DNA of 64,000 nt from Bradyrhizobium lablabi (GTDB lineage Bacteria; Pseudomonadota; Alphaproteobacteria; Rhizobiales; Xanthobacteraceae). The stretch lies in assembly GCF_018129385.1 (NCBI RefSeq), contig NZ_JAFCLN010000003.1, positions 208,501-272,500 of the forward strand. The letters are read 5' to 3'. Within the stretch, counting starts at the first letter, position 1. The number at the start of each line of letters is the position of its first letter. This document shows, one piece after another, positions 33,597-42,937 of the stretch. A program made the translations under genes and the position numbers. The notes under the pieces are model-generated. The model worked only from the letters and a program-made list of their open reading frames with translations, had not been told where the DNA came from and did not search any database.

Positions 33597-33854
33597 ATGA
33601 ACAGATTTTCAACAGGTCGGACAAGCTTTTCGAAATATCCTGACGATCTCAGCGAACAGGACCGGCGGACCTACCGCCGGTGGGTTTCGGGACTGTTCGT
33701 TTTCTATTCGCTGGCGATCGCAGTTGCCGTGGCCGCTACCTTCACGCATCGGCCTGGCGGCGATGAAACGGCCTCTATCGAACGCGGCAAACAAGTCACG
33801 GCGGCGACTGCGACGTCCGGCTTCGTCACCAGCGCTGCCGCTGAGAAAAGGTGA
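33597..33854 (+). CDS. Small single-pass membrane protein
   Basis: 85 residues from ATG 33597 (TTG 33591 is in frame). A polar, basic N-terminus (DDLSEQDRRTYRRWVSG) leads into one membrane segment (FVFYSLAIAVAVAATFT) and a Thr/Ala-rich tail. No family recognised. The following 33855-34112 holds nothing I can support. Confidence 0.65.
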   Translation: MNRFSTGRTSFSKYPDDLSEQDRRTYRRWVSGLFVFYSLAIAVAVAATFTHRPGGDETASIERGKQVTAATATSGFVTSAAAEKR

Positions 33855-34112
33855 GCGGTTACCCGCTCGCCCGTGATCGCACCGTGCGAAGCTGTTGCGG
33901 TGGCTGTGAGGTCATTTCGCTGTCACACTAAATAATCGCGGGGCGCGGCGGTTCGCGCCACGCGCAAGTGGCCTGCCCGCAACACCCGTCGAGAAAGCGG
34001 CTGTGGCCAACACAATTCCGTCCATTCGCCAAAAGCGTGCACGCGTTGAGAAGACGCTCCCCGGCCATTGCGCTACGAAAAATGCAGGCTACGGCGGTGG
34101 TTGGGGGAAGTG

Positions 34113-37100
34113 ATGGAAGCGTTCGGCGGCAGGCTGGGCATGTGGCGCGGCGCGCTGCTCGGTTCGGTATCCCTGGTGGCGATGGCGTGCGCGTCGGATG
34201 CGTTGGCCGCGTGCCAGGGCGTGAACACCGGCAATGTGCTTTGCGATGCCGCCCATCCCTCAGGCGGCTCGCTCAATACGCAGTCCGGCGTCGATACGAC
34301 CGTTAATATCAATGCCGGCGCCGGCATCACGGGCGGTATGCTCGTGGTGGCCAACGGCGCGTCCACCTCTCAATCTGTTACCGTCAATCACAATGACCCG
34401 GGCGGCATTCGCAACAGCACGTTTGAGGCCATATTAATCTATAACTTTACCCCCAGCGGTGCTGTTACCTATACGGGGTCGGCCGATGTCGTCGGACCGC
34501 TGAGCATCAAATCATCTGGCGGCCCAGTCTCCGTCACGCAAACCTCCGGCACCGTAACCTCTGTCGCAGTCGAGACCGAGGCCTCCGGGAGCGTCGACAT
34601 CAACACGGTCGGCAGCCGGGTTGGGTTCGTCTTTGCCCGCAATATCGGGACGGGAGGACAATCGGACTTCACGATCAGAACCGGCGAAGTCACGGCGGCG
34701 GATGCCAACCAGGACGCCATATACGTGCTGGCGGGCAACAGCAGGATCACCGGACGCAATCTCAGTCTCACGACTGACGGCAACGTTCTTGGCCGCATAA
34801 GCATGTCAATGATGGGGACCGGAACCGTCGATTTTACGACCAACGCCGGTGTCACCGGCGACGTCAGGGTTGAGGCGACCAATCAGGCGAGCACCGGCGC
34901 ATTCAGGATCAATCTCAATCAGGACGTCACCGGCAACGTCAGTCTGTCCAACGCCGGGACGGGCACCACCACCGTTCACACGCGCAACATCGCCGGCACA
35001 CTCTCGGTCGGAGGCGGTGGCGGTGCAAACAGCAGCATTGTCGTTGACGGCAACGTGAACGCGGGCACCGTTGCGGCTTTCTCCTCCTACGGTGGCGGTG
35101 TTGCCTCGATCGGCCTCCGGGGTGGCGGGACCAACAGCGCGACCTTCAACGGCGCCATCTCGGGTACATTCGACGCCTCCGCCGCTCCCCGTCCGTCACT
35201 CGGCGGTCGCGTCACCGGCCTGGGCGCCACTTTGGGAAGTACATCCACTGACGGTTCGGCGACGCTGAACGTCAACGGACCGGTCACGGTGACCGGTATC
35301 GGCCGGGCCGGCGATGCGGCGCATGTAAACGGCGTGTCGCTCAGCACCGACCGCGATAGCGTCGTCCCGTTCGACGTCAACCTGCGCGGTTCGGTGTCGG
35401 CGACATCGATCGGTGACACCGCCGCCACCGTTTTCGGCATCAGCGCCTCGCAATCCCGCCTCGGCACGCTCCGGCTGACCGCCGACGGCGCCGTCACCGC
35501 CACGGCCAACGCCGCCGGCAGCACCGTCACGGGAATCTCCGTCGGCGCTTCAGCGTTTTCCACGTTCGACAATGCGACCACCTTCATCGTCCGGGCCAAC
35601 GGCGATGTGACCGCGACATCGGACGGCGCTGCGACCGGCATTTTCGTGACACGCGGGAGCACGTCCGCGGGTGTCACCGCAGGAGCGGGAGGCGCCGACG
35701 TCATCAGCAGGGGGACCGTGACCGCCAACTCCACCAGCGCGGGCGCGATCGGCGTGCGCGGCCTGTTCATGAGCGACGACACCAACGCGGCCACCCTTTC
35801 CCTGCGCACCGAAGGCAACGTGATCGCCAACGGCACGGCTGCCGGCAGCTACGGCATCTTCGCCCAGCGCGGCGGCCTCGGCGATCTGAAGATCGAGGTA
35901 CTGGCCGGGGTGCAGAGCACGGGTACCGGCATCGGCGTCACCCGCACCAATGCCGGCAACATGTTTATCACGGCGGGCAGCAATGCGGCGATCAGCGGCG
36001 TGACCGGTGTCACGACTTCGGGAGGCACCACCACGCTGGTCAATTACGGCGGCATCACCGGCACCGGCGGCACCGCGATCCAGTTCGGCGGCACCAATGA
36101 CGTGCTGCGGATGATGTCGGGCAGCACGGTGAACGGCAATGTCGTCGGCAATGGCACCAGCATTTTGCAGCTCGGCGGCACCACGGCCGCGACCGTCAAC
36201 CTTTTGCAGTTCTCCGGCTTCTCGAACATTGCATCGCTGGCCGGCTCGAACTGGAGTTTTTCGGGCACTTCGAATTTTGCCGGCACCTTCAATGTCGACG
36301 GCGCCTTCACCTTCAATGGCGACATGTCCAATGCCAGCGTCATCGTCGGGGCCGGCGGCACGCTCGGTGGCAACGGCACCTACGGCAATCTCGTCGTCAA
36401 CGGCACGTTGTCGCCCGGCAACTCGCCGGGCACCATCACGACCGGCAGCCTGGCGCTGAGTTCGGCGTCGATCTATCTGTTGCAGGTCACAGGCACGACC
36501 AGCGACAAGATCATCGTCACCGGCACCGCCAACATCGACGGCAAGGTCGTGGTCGATCCGCTGGAGCGGCTGCTGAAGAAAACCACCTATACCATCATCA
36601 ACGCAGGAACGCTGAACGGCACCTTCACATCGGCGAGCGTCGCCGGCACCAGCAATTTCGCCCGCAACGCTATTCTGAGCTATGTCGGCAACGACGTGCT
36701 GGTGACCGTCGATCCCGGCCTGCTCTCGCCGGTCCTGTCGGCGAACGCACCGGTCAATCACAGGAACGTCGCCGGCGGGATCGACAATGCGTTGCTGGGC
36801 GGCGCCAATCTCTCCAACGCCTTCAGCGCGATCTTCAATCTTTCGGGCAACGCGCTGGAGAACGGCCTGACCCAGATCTCGGGCGAGACCGCCACCGGCA
36901 CGCAGCAGACGACGTTCAACGCCATGAACCAGTTCATGGGCACGCTGCTCGATCCCTTCATCGACGGGCGCGGCGCGGCCGCCAGCGCCGGCGGCGCACC
37001 GAATGCCTTTGCAGACGAAGAAGCGCTGGCTTATGCGGCCAAGCGCTCCAATAACGACGCCTATGCCGCGATCTACCGCAAGGCGCCACTTGCGGCGGCC

Positions 37101-37955
37101 TACGATCCGCGCTGGAGCGTGTGGGCGGCGGCCTATGGCGGATCGCAGAGCACGAGCGGCAACGCGGTCGTGGGTTCGAACGACACCACCAGCCGCCTGT
37201 TCGGCACCGCCGTCGGGTTCGACTACCGTTTTTCTCCGAACACGATTGCGGGCTTTGCGCTCGCCGGTGGCGGCACCAATTTCGGCGTGACGGGCGGCGG
37301 CAGCGGCCGCTCCGACCTGTTCCAGGCCGGCGCCTTCGTTCGGCACAATACCGGCGCAGGCTATGTGGCCGGCGCCCTCGCCTATGGCTGGCAGGACGTC
37401 ACCACCGACCGCACCGTGACGGTGGCGGGCATCGATCGCCTGCGCGCCGAGTTCAACGCCAACGCCTGGTCGGGCCGCGTCGAAGGCGGCTATCGCTTCG
37501 TAGCGCCGTGGATCGGCGGCGTCGGCTTCACGCCCTATGCCGCCGGCCAGTTCACCACTTTCGACCTTCCCGCCTATGCGGAGCAGGCTGTGGCCGGCAA
37601 CAACACCTTTGCGCTGGCCTATAATTCAAAGAGCGTCACCAACACCCGCAGCGAGCTCGGCCTGCGCACCGACAAATCGTTTGCGCTCGACGGCGCGGTG
37701 CTGACGCTGCGCGGCCGCGCCGCATGGGCGCACGACTTCAACCCCGACCGCAATATCGCGGCGACCTTCCAGACCCTGCCCGGCTCAAGCTTTGTGGTGA
37801 ACGGCGCCGCGCAGGCGCCAAACTCCGCACTCACGACCGCCTCGGCCGAAGTGAAGTGGATGAACGGCTGGTCAGCGCTCGCCAGCTTCGAGTGCGAGTT
37901 CTCCAGCGTGACGCGCTCCTACGCCGGCAAGGGCGTGGTGCGATATGCGTGGTGA
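34113..37955 (+). CDS. Large autotransporter (type Va), beta-helical passenger
   Basis: 1280 residues from ATG 34113 behind GGGGGAAG; an earlier ATG at 34068 is possible. Long signal peptide (about 1-33, ending DALAA). The passenger (about 35-780) is Gly/Ala/Thr/Asn rich in short beta-helix repeats (VTATANAAGSTVTGIS style). The autotransporter-linker element LSPGNSPGTITTGSLAL sits near residue 770, followed by YLLQVTG. The C-terminal domain (about 1010-1280) is a 12-strand outer-membrane barrel ending in an aromatic residue (VRYAW). It would expose or release the passenger as adhesin or enzyme. No protease triad or RGD was seen. Confidence 0.93.
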   Translation: MEAFGGRLGMWRGALLGSVSLVAMACASDALAACQGVNTGNVLCDAAHPSGGSLNTQSGVDTTVNINAGAGITGGMLVVANGASTSQSVTVNHNDPGGIRNSTFEAILIYNFTPSGAVTYTGSADVVGPLSIKSSGGPVSVTQTSGTVTSVAVETEASGSVDINTVGSRVGFVFARNIGTGGQSDFTIRTGEVTAADANQDAIYVLAGNSRITGRNLSLTTDGNVLGRISMSMMGTGTVDFTTNAGVTGDVRVEATNQASTGAFRINLNQDVTGNVSLSNAGTGTTTVHTRNIAGTLSVGGGGGANSSIVVDGNVNAGTVAAFSSYGGGVASIGLRGGGTNSATFNGAISGTFDASAAPRPSLGGRVTGLGATLGSTSTDGSATLNVNGPVTVTGIGRAGDAAHVNGVSLSTDRDSVVPFDVNLRGSVSATSIGDTAATVFGISASQSRLGTLRLTADGAVTATANAAGSTVTGISVGASAFSTFDNATTFIVRANGDVTATSDGAATGIFVTRGSTSAGVTAGAGGADVISRGTVTANSTSAGAIGVRGLFMSDDTNAATLSLRTEGNVIANGTAAGSYGIFAQRGGLGDLKIEVLAGVQSTGTGIGVTRTNAGNMFITAGSNAAISGVTGVTTSGGTTTLVNYGGITGTGGTAIQFGGTNDVLRMMSGSTVNGNVVGNGTSILQLGGTTAATVNLLQFSGFSNIASLAGSNWSFSGTSNFAGTFNVDGAFTFNGDMSNASVIVGAGGTLGGNGTYGNLVVNGTLSPGNSPGTITTGSLALSSASIYLLQVTGTTSDKIIVTGTANIDGKVVVDPLERLLKKTTYTIINAGTLNGTFTSASVAGTSNFARNAILSYVGNDVLVTVDPGLLSPVLSANAPVNHRNVAGGIDNALLGGANLSNAFSAIFNLSGNALENGLTQISGETATGTQQTTFNAMNQFMGTLLDPFIDGRGAAASAGGAPNAFADEEALAYAAKRSNNDAYAAIYRKAPLAAAYDPRWSVWAAAYGGSQSTSGNAVVGSNDTTSRLFGTAVGFDYRFSPNTIAGFALAGGGTNFGVTGGGSGRSDLFQAGAFVRHNTGAGYVAGALAYGWQDVTTDRTVTVAGIDRLRAEFNANAWSGRVEGGYRFVAPWIGGVGFTPYAAGQFTTFDLPAYAEQAVAGNNTFALAYNSKSVTNTRSELGLRTDKSFALDGAVLTLRGRAAWAHDFNPDRNIAATFQTLPGSSFVVNGAAQAPNSALTTASAEVKWMNGWSALASFECEFSSVTRSYAGKGVVRYAW

Positions 37956-38002
37956 GCGCGGCGGGCACTGATTAAATCAGCTAAGGCCATTTCCGAAACA
38001 GC

Positions 38003-38039
38003 AAAGCAAAAGGCCTCCGCGATAATCGCTGGAGGCCTT
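38003..38039 (-). terminator. Terminator hairpin between autotransporter and the minus-strand gene
   Basis: GGAGGCCTT and AAGGCCTCC (38010-38018 with 38031-38039) form a perfect 9-bp stem with a 12-nt loop. On the minus strand it is followed by TTGCTTTG. It could serve both convergent genes. Confidence 0.65.
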
Positions 38040-38086
38040 CACTTCACGAGGGGTACATCCGCCCTCGCTCCACTACTCTTGCTATA

Positions 38087-38272
38087 TTACTGTTGCCGTG
38101 CTGCTTCCCGGGCCAGCCGTTCGGCCTTCAGACGCTCGTAGTTTGCGCGGAAAGCATTGTCCGCGCGCTTGCGCTCCGCCATCGCCTGTTCGGCTTCGAT
38201 GCGCTGCTTTTCCAATCTCGCCTCCCGCTCCATGCTGCTGGCGGCAGGCTTCATTCGGTTTTCATAGGTCAT
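38087..38272 (-). CDS. Small charged coiled-coil protein
   Basis: 61 residues from ATG 38272 (ATG 38254 also possible; the frame extends to 38488 but there overlaps the MFS start). The sequence is nearly all Glu/Arg/Lys/Ala heptads (EREARLEKQRIEAEQAMAER). No RBS of note. Resembles short soluble helical proteins annotated as hypothetical in rhizobia. Confidence 0.45.
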   Translation of the reverse strand: MTYENRMKPAASSMEREARLEKQRIEAEQAMAERKRADNAFRANYERLKAERLAREAARQQ

Positions 38273-38437
38273 ACAGCACAACGCGCTACGGCACCAAAAG
38301 TTCCCGTCAGATTGGCCATCGCGGGCAATCTCGCCCCCAAAGAGTCCCAACGCCTGAAGGGGGCGATGCCGTTCCAATGGCATTGGCCGGCGCAGGAACA
38401 ACCCGGCACGCGGCGCGATTAAGCCATCATCCGGATC

Positions 38438-39682
38438 ATGCCCCAGGGAGCATCTCACGCAGCAATGGCCGACAAGCGCCCGCAACAACAGAAGGGCAAG
38501 GCAACGCGGCTATGGCCGCTGCTCGCGGTGAACTTCTTTGTGGCCGACATGCAGTCCGGCATCGGCCCCTTCCTCAGCGTGTTCCTGCTCGAGCGCGGCT
38601 GGGCCGCCGGCATGATCGGCACCGCCATGACGGTGGGCAGTATCGCCGGCATGCTGGTCACCACGCCCGTCGGCGCTCTCATCGATGCTTCACGTCGCAA
38701 GCGGGTCTGGGTGATCGTGCCCGGCATCGCCGTGGTCGCGGCTTCTTCCATCATCCTGATCTGGCATAATTTCTGGGCGGTCACCGCATCGCAAATCGCG
38801 ACCTCGATCGCTGGCGCCGCGATCATCCCTGCGATGACCGGCATCACCCTCGGCATCGTCGGACAGAAAGGCTTCAACCGGCAGAACGGCCGCAACCAGG
38901 CCTTCAATCACGGCGGCAACATGGTTGGCGCGGCCCTGTCCGGGTACCTCGGCTGGCAGTTCGGATATTTTTCGGTGTTCCTGCTCGCGGCGCTGTTCGG
39001 TGTCATCACGATCGCCTGCGTGCTCATGATCCCTGCCGACTCGATTGATGACCGTGTCGCGCGCGGCAGCAAGGAAGACGATCCCGAAAGCCAACCCAGC
39101 GGTTTGACCGTGTTGCTGAAACACAAACCGTTGCTGGTGCTCGCGCTGGCGCTGGCCGTCTTTCACCTTGGCAATGCGGCGATTGCCCCGCTTTACGGCA
39201 TGTCCGCCGTCGCCGACAGCCAGGTCAACGGGCCGAGCTTTGTCGCCGCGACGATCGTGATCGCCCAGGGCGTCATGGTGATCGCCTCGATCCTTGCGAT
39301 GCGCATCGCGGAAAAGCGCAATTACTGGCTCATCATGCTGGTGTCGTTTCTGGTGCTGCCGCTGCGCGGAATCCTTGCCTATTTCCTTGCGGGGTGGTGG
39401 GGCGTGGTCCCCTTGCAGATTCTGGACGGTATCGGCATCGGATTGCAGAGCGTGGCGGTGCCCGTGATGGTGGCGCGTTCGCTGAACGGGACCGGCCGCG
39501 TCAATCTCGCGCAGGGTGCGGTCATCACGGTGCAAGGCGCGGGCGCGGCATTGAGTCCTGCGCTCGGCGGCTGGATCGCGCAAGCGATCGGCTATACGCC
39601 GGTCTTCCTGTTGCTGGGAGGGCTTGGGCTGGTCGCCACGGCCGTGTGGATCGCTTTGGGTGCGGCCGTCAAAAAATACTGA
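38438..39682 (+). CDS. MFS transporter
   Basis: 414 residues, about 12 membrane helices. Cytosolic N-terminal tail (Gln/Lys-rich), then LLAVNFFVADMQSGIGPFLSVFLLERGWAAGMIGTAMTVG and the loop motif A-like GALIDASRRKRVW between helices 2 and 3. The central loop (about 205-225) is acidic. The second half repeats with FLVLPLRGILAYFLAG. The pattern DMQSGIGPFLSVFL is typical of an MFS group that often neighbours detoxification genes; substrate unknown. Confidence 0.92.
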   Translation: MPQGASHAAMADKRPQQQKGKATRLWPLLAVNFFVADMQSGIGPFLSVFLLERGWAAGMIGTAMTVGSIAGMLVTTPVGALIDASRRKRVWVIVPGIAVVAASSIILIWHNFWAVTASQIATSIAGAAIIPAMTGITLGIVGQKGFNRQNGRNQAFNHGGNMVGAALSGYLGWQFGYFSVFLLAALFGVITIACVLMIPADSIDDRVARGSKEDDPESQPSGLTVLLKHKPLLVLALALAVFHLGNAAIAPLYGMSAVADSQVNGPSFVAATIVIAQGVMVIASILAMRIAEKRNYWLIMLVSFLVLPLRGILAYFLAGWWGVVPLQILDGIGIGLQSVAVPVMVARSLNGTGRVNLAQGAVITVQGAGAALSPALGGWIAQAIGYTPVFLLLGGLGLVATAVWIALGAAVKKY

Positions 39683-39712
39683 CATCCCTTGCGATCACGG
39701 CGGCCATGCCGT

Positions 39713-41050
39713 TCAGGCTGGTGACGGCGGGGTCGCTTGCTGCGAAGCCAGAACCAGCCGGCGGTCGTGGATCAGGTTTTCCAGCCGGTGCGCCGCCACG
39801 TTGAGCGCGACGACATCGCGCGCCGTCTCCTCGCCGGCGGCCTCCCTCGCCCGCTGCCCTTCCAGCACCCGGTCGATTTCGCTCTCGATCGCGTCGAGCT
39901 CAGCTTCACTATTGCTGGCGCGGATGCGGCGGCCCAGCGTGTAGAGCGCATCGAGCGCCTGTTCGCGCGAGAGCGGCGTGCCGGCGCGCAGGAATTTCCA
40001 GGCGGCTGCCAGCACCGATGCAAGACCGCCCGCGATCATCGGCACGAGGAAGATGATGTTGCCCCATTTGTCGAGAAAGCTTTCCTGCGTGCCGTTGTAG
40101 AAGGCGGCAGCGCCGGGATGCAGCGGAATATAGGCGGACGCGTCGGTGTCCGGCGTCGTGATGTGGGTCAGTTGTGGGTATTCCGCCAGCAGGTCCCGCC
40201 GGGCATTCATCAGCGACTCCGTCAGGTCGGCGATCAGGTCGCTGTCGAGCTTCTTCTGCGCGACGAGATAGAAGGACGTCCGGAGCGTCGTCAGATCGTC
40301 GGACGGATTGGGCGGCGATCCGCGCAGCGTGCCTTTCGGCACGTCGAAACTTTCATAGGCACGGTCCTTCCCCGCAATCGCTCCGGCCTGTTCGATGGGA
40401 ATCATTATCGGGCCCGACTTGCCGCCCGGCGGAAACAGGCCGCGCAGCAGCGACAGGTATTTTTCCGTGAGCGGCGTCATCACCAGGATCGCGCGGACCT
40501 CCTTCGTTTCAAGCGCCCGGCGCACGTCCGGCAGCGCAAGCGTTTTGAAGGTCACGCCCGCCTGGCCAAGGTCGTATTCGTCGGTCAGGTCTTTGATGAG
40601 CCGCTTGTCGATGTTGCCGCCGATCACGCCCACTGCGACGCGTTTCAGTCCCGCAATATCCGATATCGTCGAACCTGGCGGCGCCATCAACAGCGCTACC
40701 GCGTGGCCCACGACCGCAACGGCGTACGCCTGCGAGAGATCGCCGACGTCACCCCTGACAATCGCAAGATCGACCTTGCCGGACGAAAAGGCATTGGCTG
40801 AATCGAGGGTGCTTGCTGTTTCCACCAGCGAGAGCCGCACCGGCGCCTTTTGCTGCGCGAGCTTGCTCGCCAGCGCCGACACGACCTTGTTCGCCTCGCC
40901 GTCGAACGACCCTACCGCAATGGTCAACGTCGTCGGCCGGTAATACCAGCGCCAGGCAAACAGGCTGGCGCCGGCGACCAGAACGACAATCCCGGCGACC
41001 AGCGTGATGCGCAGCCAGCTTGGCAATCTGGTTGGATCCATGTCCGGCAA
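39713..41050 (-). CDS. TAXI-family TRAP solute-binding protein, membrane-tethered
   Basis: 445 residues. An N-terminal membrane anchor (about 13-33) precedes the TAXI domain (about 40-320): GSFDGEANKVVSALASKL, DLAIVRGDVGDLSQAYAVAVVGHAVALLMAP, ISDIAGLKRVAVGVIGGNIDKRLI. A second membrane helix (WGNIIFLVPMIAGGLASVLAAAW, about 335-360) and a cytosolic helical tail (360-445) follow. Usual TAXI proteins are free periplasmic and about 320-350 residues, so the tail with LYTLGRRIRA and a coiled coil is extra. No TRAP permease is next door. The start could be 41041 rather than 41050. Confidence 0.88.
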   Translation of the reverse strand: MPDMDPTRLPSWLRITLVAGIVVLVAGASLFAWRWYYRPTTLTIAVGSFDGEANKVVSALASKLAQQKAPVRLSLVETASTLDSANAFSSGKVDLAIVRGDVGDLSQAYAVAVVGHAVALLMAPPGSTISDIAGLKRVAVGVIGGNIDKRLIKDLTDEYDLGQAGVTFKTLALPDVRRALETKEVRAILVMTPLTEKYLSLLRGLFPPGGKSGPIMIPIEQAGAIAGKDRAYESFDVPKGTLRGSPPNPSDDLTTLRTSFYLVAQKKLDSDLIADLTESLMNARRDLLAEYPQLTHITTPDTDASAYIPLHPGAAAFYNGTQESFLDKWGNIIFLVPMIAGGLASVLAAAWKFLRAGTPLSREQALDALYTLGRRIRASNSEAELDAIESEIDRVLEGQRAREAAGEETARDVVALNVAAHRLENLIHDRRLVLASQQATPPSPA

Positions 41051-41202
41051 ACTACCCGATCAATCCGGCATCAACCAGCAGCAGCGAGCCGCAATGGCCG
41101 CGCGACCGGCGGCAAGTGCCGGTTAACCACAAGCCCGCCGAGGGGCTCAAAAAAAATTTTGCCGCCCTCTTGAACTTTTTTTCGCTCTGACGATTTTTTC
41201 GA

Positions 41203-41314
41203 TCGCCGCATGACAAAGCGGCCGGGGTGCCTGTCGGGCCCCGCGACTTGAGGCGGGCGCCGGAAGGTGTCCGGCGCCAGCTCGTACCCAACTTGCTCTA
41301 TGGAGGATTTGGCT
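41203..41314 (+). promoter_or_regulatory. ROSE-type RNA thermometer before hsp20
   Basis: The 5' leader closely matches the ROSE element of Bradyrhizobium small heat-shock genes. Hairpins: GCCGC/GCGGC (41205-41209 with 41218-41222); GGGG/GCCCC near 41224-41241; the perfect 9-bp GGCGCCGGA/TCCGGCGCC (41256-41264 with 41270-41278); and the temperature-sensing hairpin, where TTGCTCT (about 41293-41299) faces the Shine-Dalgarno GGAGGA (41302-41307). At low temperature the ribosome site is masked. A CTTGAA at 41169-41174 may be the -35. Confidence 0.9.
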
Positions 41315-41761
41315 ATGAGGTATGATTGGACTCCCCTGTGGAGGTCGACCATTGGCTTCGACCGCCTGTTTGACGTTCTCGACGAGGTCCAGCGGACCGC
41401 CGAAGAGACCTATCCCCCCTACAATATCGAACGGCTCGACGAAAACCGCTTCCAGATCTCGGTGGCGCTCGCCGGATTCACCCCGGACGAGGTCACGCTG
41501 ACGATGGAGCAAAACGTCCTGACGCTGGAAGGCCGCAAGACCGAGAAGGACGAGAAGACTTTCCTGCATCGCGGCATCTCCACCCGCTCGTTCAAGCGTC
41601 AATTCACCCTGGCCGACCATGTCGAGGTCAAGGGTGCGCGCTTCGAGAACGGACTGTTGCTCATCGAGTTGCAGCGCGAGATCCCAGAAGCCATGAAGCC
41701 GCGCCGTATCGCCATCGCCGGCGCAGGCAAGGTGAGCCAGATCGAGGCCAAGGCCGCCTGA
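41315..41761 (+). CDS. Small heat-shock protein, Hsp20 (IbpA-like class A)
   Basis: 148 residues from ATG 41315, 7 nt after GGAGGA. MRYDWTPLWRSTIGFDRLFDVL is the typical IbpA-like start. The alpha-crystallin domain (about 38-128) has NIERLDENRFQISVALAGFTPDEVTL and FENGLLLIELQREIPEAMKPRRIAI with the C-terminal IxI-type motif. It forms large cytosolic oligomers that hold unfolding proteins. The ROSE leader restricts translation to heat. The next small ORFs probably share its transcript. Confidence 0.95.
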   Translation: MRYDWTPLWRSTIGFDRLFDVLDEVQRTAEETYPPYNIERLDENRFQISVALAGFTPDEVTLTMEQNVLTLEGRKTEKDEKTFLHRGISTRSFKRQFTLADHVEVKGARFENGLLLIELQREIPEAMKPRRIAIAGAGKVSQIEAKAA

Positions 41762-41788
41762 CCAACCTGCGGCCAGGACCGATCGCGT

Positions 41789-41809
41789 CGCGCGGGAGCT
41801 TCCCGCGCG
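41789..41809. other. Perfect 9-bp hairpin after hsp20
   Basis: CGCGCGGGA gct TCCCGCGCG. No T-run, so it is likelier an mRNA-stability or processing element than a terminator. It separates hsp20 from the small downstream ORFs. Confidence 0.7.
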
Positions 41810-41845
41810 GCACCCTATCAACGCGTCTTTCGATTGGAGGCAGCC

Positions 41846-42172
41846 ATGCGGCCGACGCCCGCTCAACACGACAACGTCTTCGACTTCAATTCTCTGCTTC
41901 ATCCCGGCACGGTGTTCACGCATCCGCGGGATGTTGTTTCCCATCCGAACCTCTCTCTCGCCGAGAAGCGCGCCATTCTGGCGTCCTGGGCATCCGATGC
42001 TTCGGCGATCGCGTCCTGCCCCGCCTTGCGCGCCCCCGACGGGCTGAAGGCGCCCGTTCACATCGACGACATCCTGGAGGCGCTGCGCGCGCTGGACGAC
42101 AGCGGCCCGCGCCATCCGCCGGGCGGCAAGCCGATGCGCCTGCGCTCGAGCGAGCGGCGGGCGGCTGCCTGA
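41846..42172 (+). CDS. Hypothetical protein in Hsp20 unit
   Basis: 108 residues from ATG 41846 with GGAGG 6 nt upstream. No signal or membrane segment. N-terminal part contains HDNVFDFNSLLHPGTVFTHPRDVVSHPNLSLAEKRAILASWASDASAI, a conserved-looking helical block also found next to small heat-shock genes in rhizobia. The tail is Arg-rich. The putative role is in the heat-shock transcript; unknown mechanism. Confidence 0.75.
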   Translation: MRPTPAQHDNVFDFNSLLHPGTVFTHPRDVVSHPNLSLAEKRAILASWASDASAIASCPALRAPDGLKAPVHIDDILEALRALDDSGPRHPPGGKPMRLRSSERRAAA

Positions 42173-42184
42173 AAGGTGACGGCA

Positions 42185-42367
42185 ATGGAAACGCATCTTG
42201 AATTGCCGGGCGATGCCGAACAACTCCAAAGGGCCCTTGCGCAACGTCTTGAGGACGAGGTGCATGCCTGGCGGGCGGTGCGGGCGCGGCGATCCAGCGT
42301 AACGGCGAGCGGCGTGCCCGTGCTGCGGCGAACGCCGCAGACGGGCCGCGTCCGGCCCCGGACGTGA
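42185..42367 (+). CDS. Small basic hypothetical protein
   Basis: 60 residues from ATG 42185 behind AAGGTGACGGCA. Helical first half (LPGDAEQLQRALAQRLEDEVHAW), then Arg-rich. It starts 12 bp after the previous stop, as in an operon. No family recognised. Confidence 0.5.
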   Translation: METHLELPGDAEQLQRALAQRLEDEVHAWRAVRARRSSVTASGVPVLRRTPQTGRVRPRT

Positions 42368-42374
42368 GCTGATC

Positions 42375-42566
42375 ATGCCCTATAACATCCATGCGCAGAG
42401 CGGCTTGGGCGCATTCGGTGTCATCGTCGAAACGGCCCGGGAGGCGCTCGCAACGGCTGCGCAACTGGCTGAAGAAGGGCATCCCGACGTCCTGATCAAG
42501 GACCTCTTCGGAAACACGCTCACGCTTGGCGCGTTGACGGCGCTGGCCGACGCAGAAGACGCCTGA
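42375..42566 (+). CDS. Small hypothetical protein
   Basis: 63 residues, ATG 42375, 7 bp after the previous stop. An acidic alpha/beta peptide with FGVIVETAREALATAAQLAEEGHPDVLIKDLFGNTLTLGAL, reminiscent of small regulator-like proteins in rhizobial stress clusters. No RBS consensus; coupling is likely. Family unknown. Confidence 0.55.
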   Translation: MPYNIHAQSGLGAFGVIVETAREALATAAQLAEEGHPDVLIKDLFGNTLTLGALTALADAEDA

Positions 42567-42732
42567 CGCGACAGCGGCGGTGAGCGAACACCGGAAAGCC
42601 ATTTGCGCTACGGGTGCAGAATGCAAAGGTTTTGCGCGACCCGGGCGCAGGCAAATCCGGCCCTTCCCGGGAGATTGTGGTAAGGTGATACGCTCGATAG
42701 GCTCTGGAAGCGCGCAACCCCCGCTGCTGGTG

Positions 42733-42918
42733 ATGACAATGGATGCGCTGGGCTTGGCCTTGCTGGTTGGAGGGTTCGCCTTCCTCGTCAGCGGACTGAT
42801 CTTTCTGGTGCCGACACGGCGCAAGCAATCGGCGCAGCGGGAAATCGTCGATGAAAATCTGGAACAGGTGGATCACTATTTGCGGGAGATGCGCCGGGGA
42901 CGGGAGGATCTGCCCTGA
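42733..42918 (+). CDS. Small single-pass membrane protein
   Basis: 61 residues from ATG 42733 (ATG 42739 and GTG 42580 are in-frame alternatives). One membrane helix (ALGLALLVGGFAFLVSGLIFLV) precedes a basic and then acidic helix (KQSAQREIVDENLEQVDHYLREM). No RBS is convincing. Unknown function. Confidence 0.5.
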   Translation: MTMDALGLALLVGGFAFLVSGLIFLVPTRRKQSAQREIVDENLEQVDHYLREMRRGREDLP

Positions 42919-42937
42919 GCAGGCCGGGAGCGCCACG

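Noticed and set aside
35550..37346. 598-codon minus-strand frame inside the autotransporter.
   Set aside because: Antisense to a complete passenger and barrel; no start signal or family.
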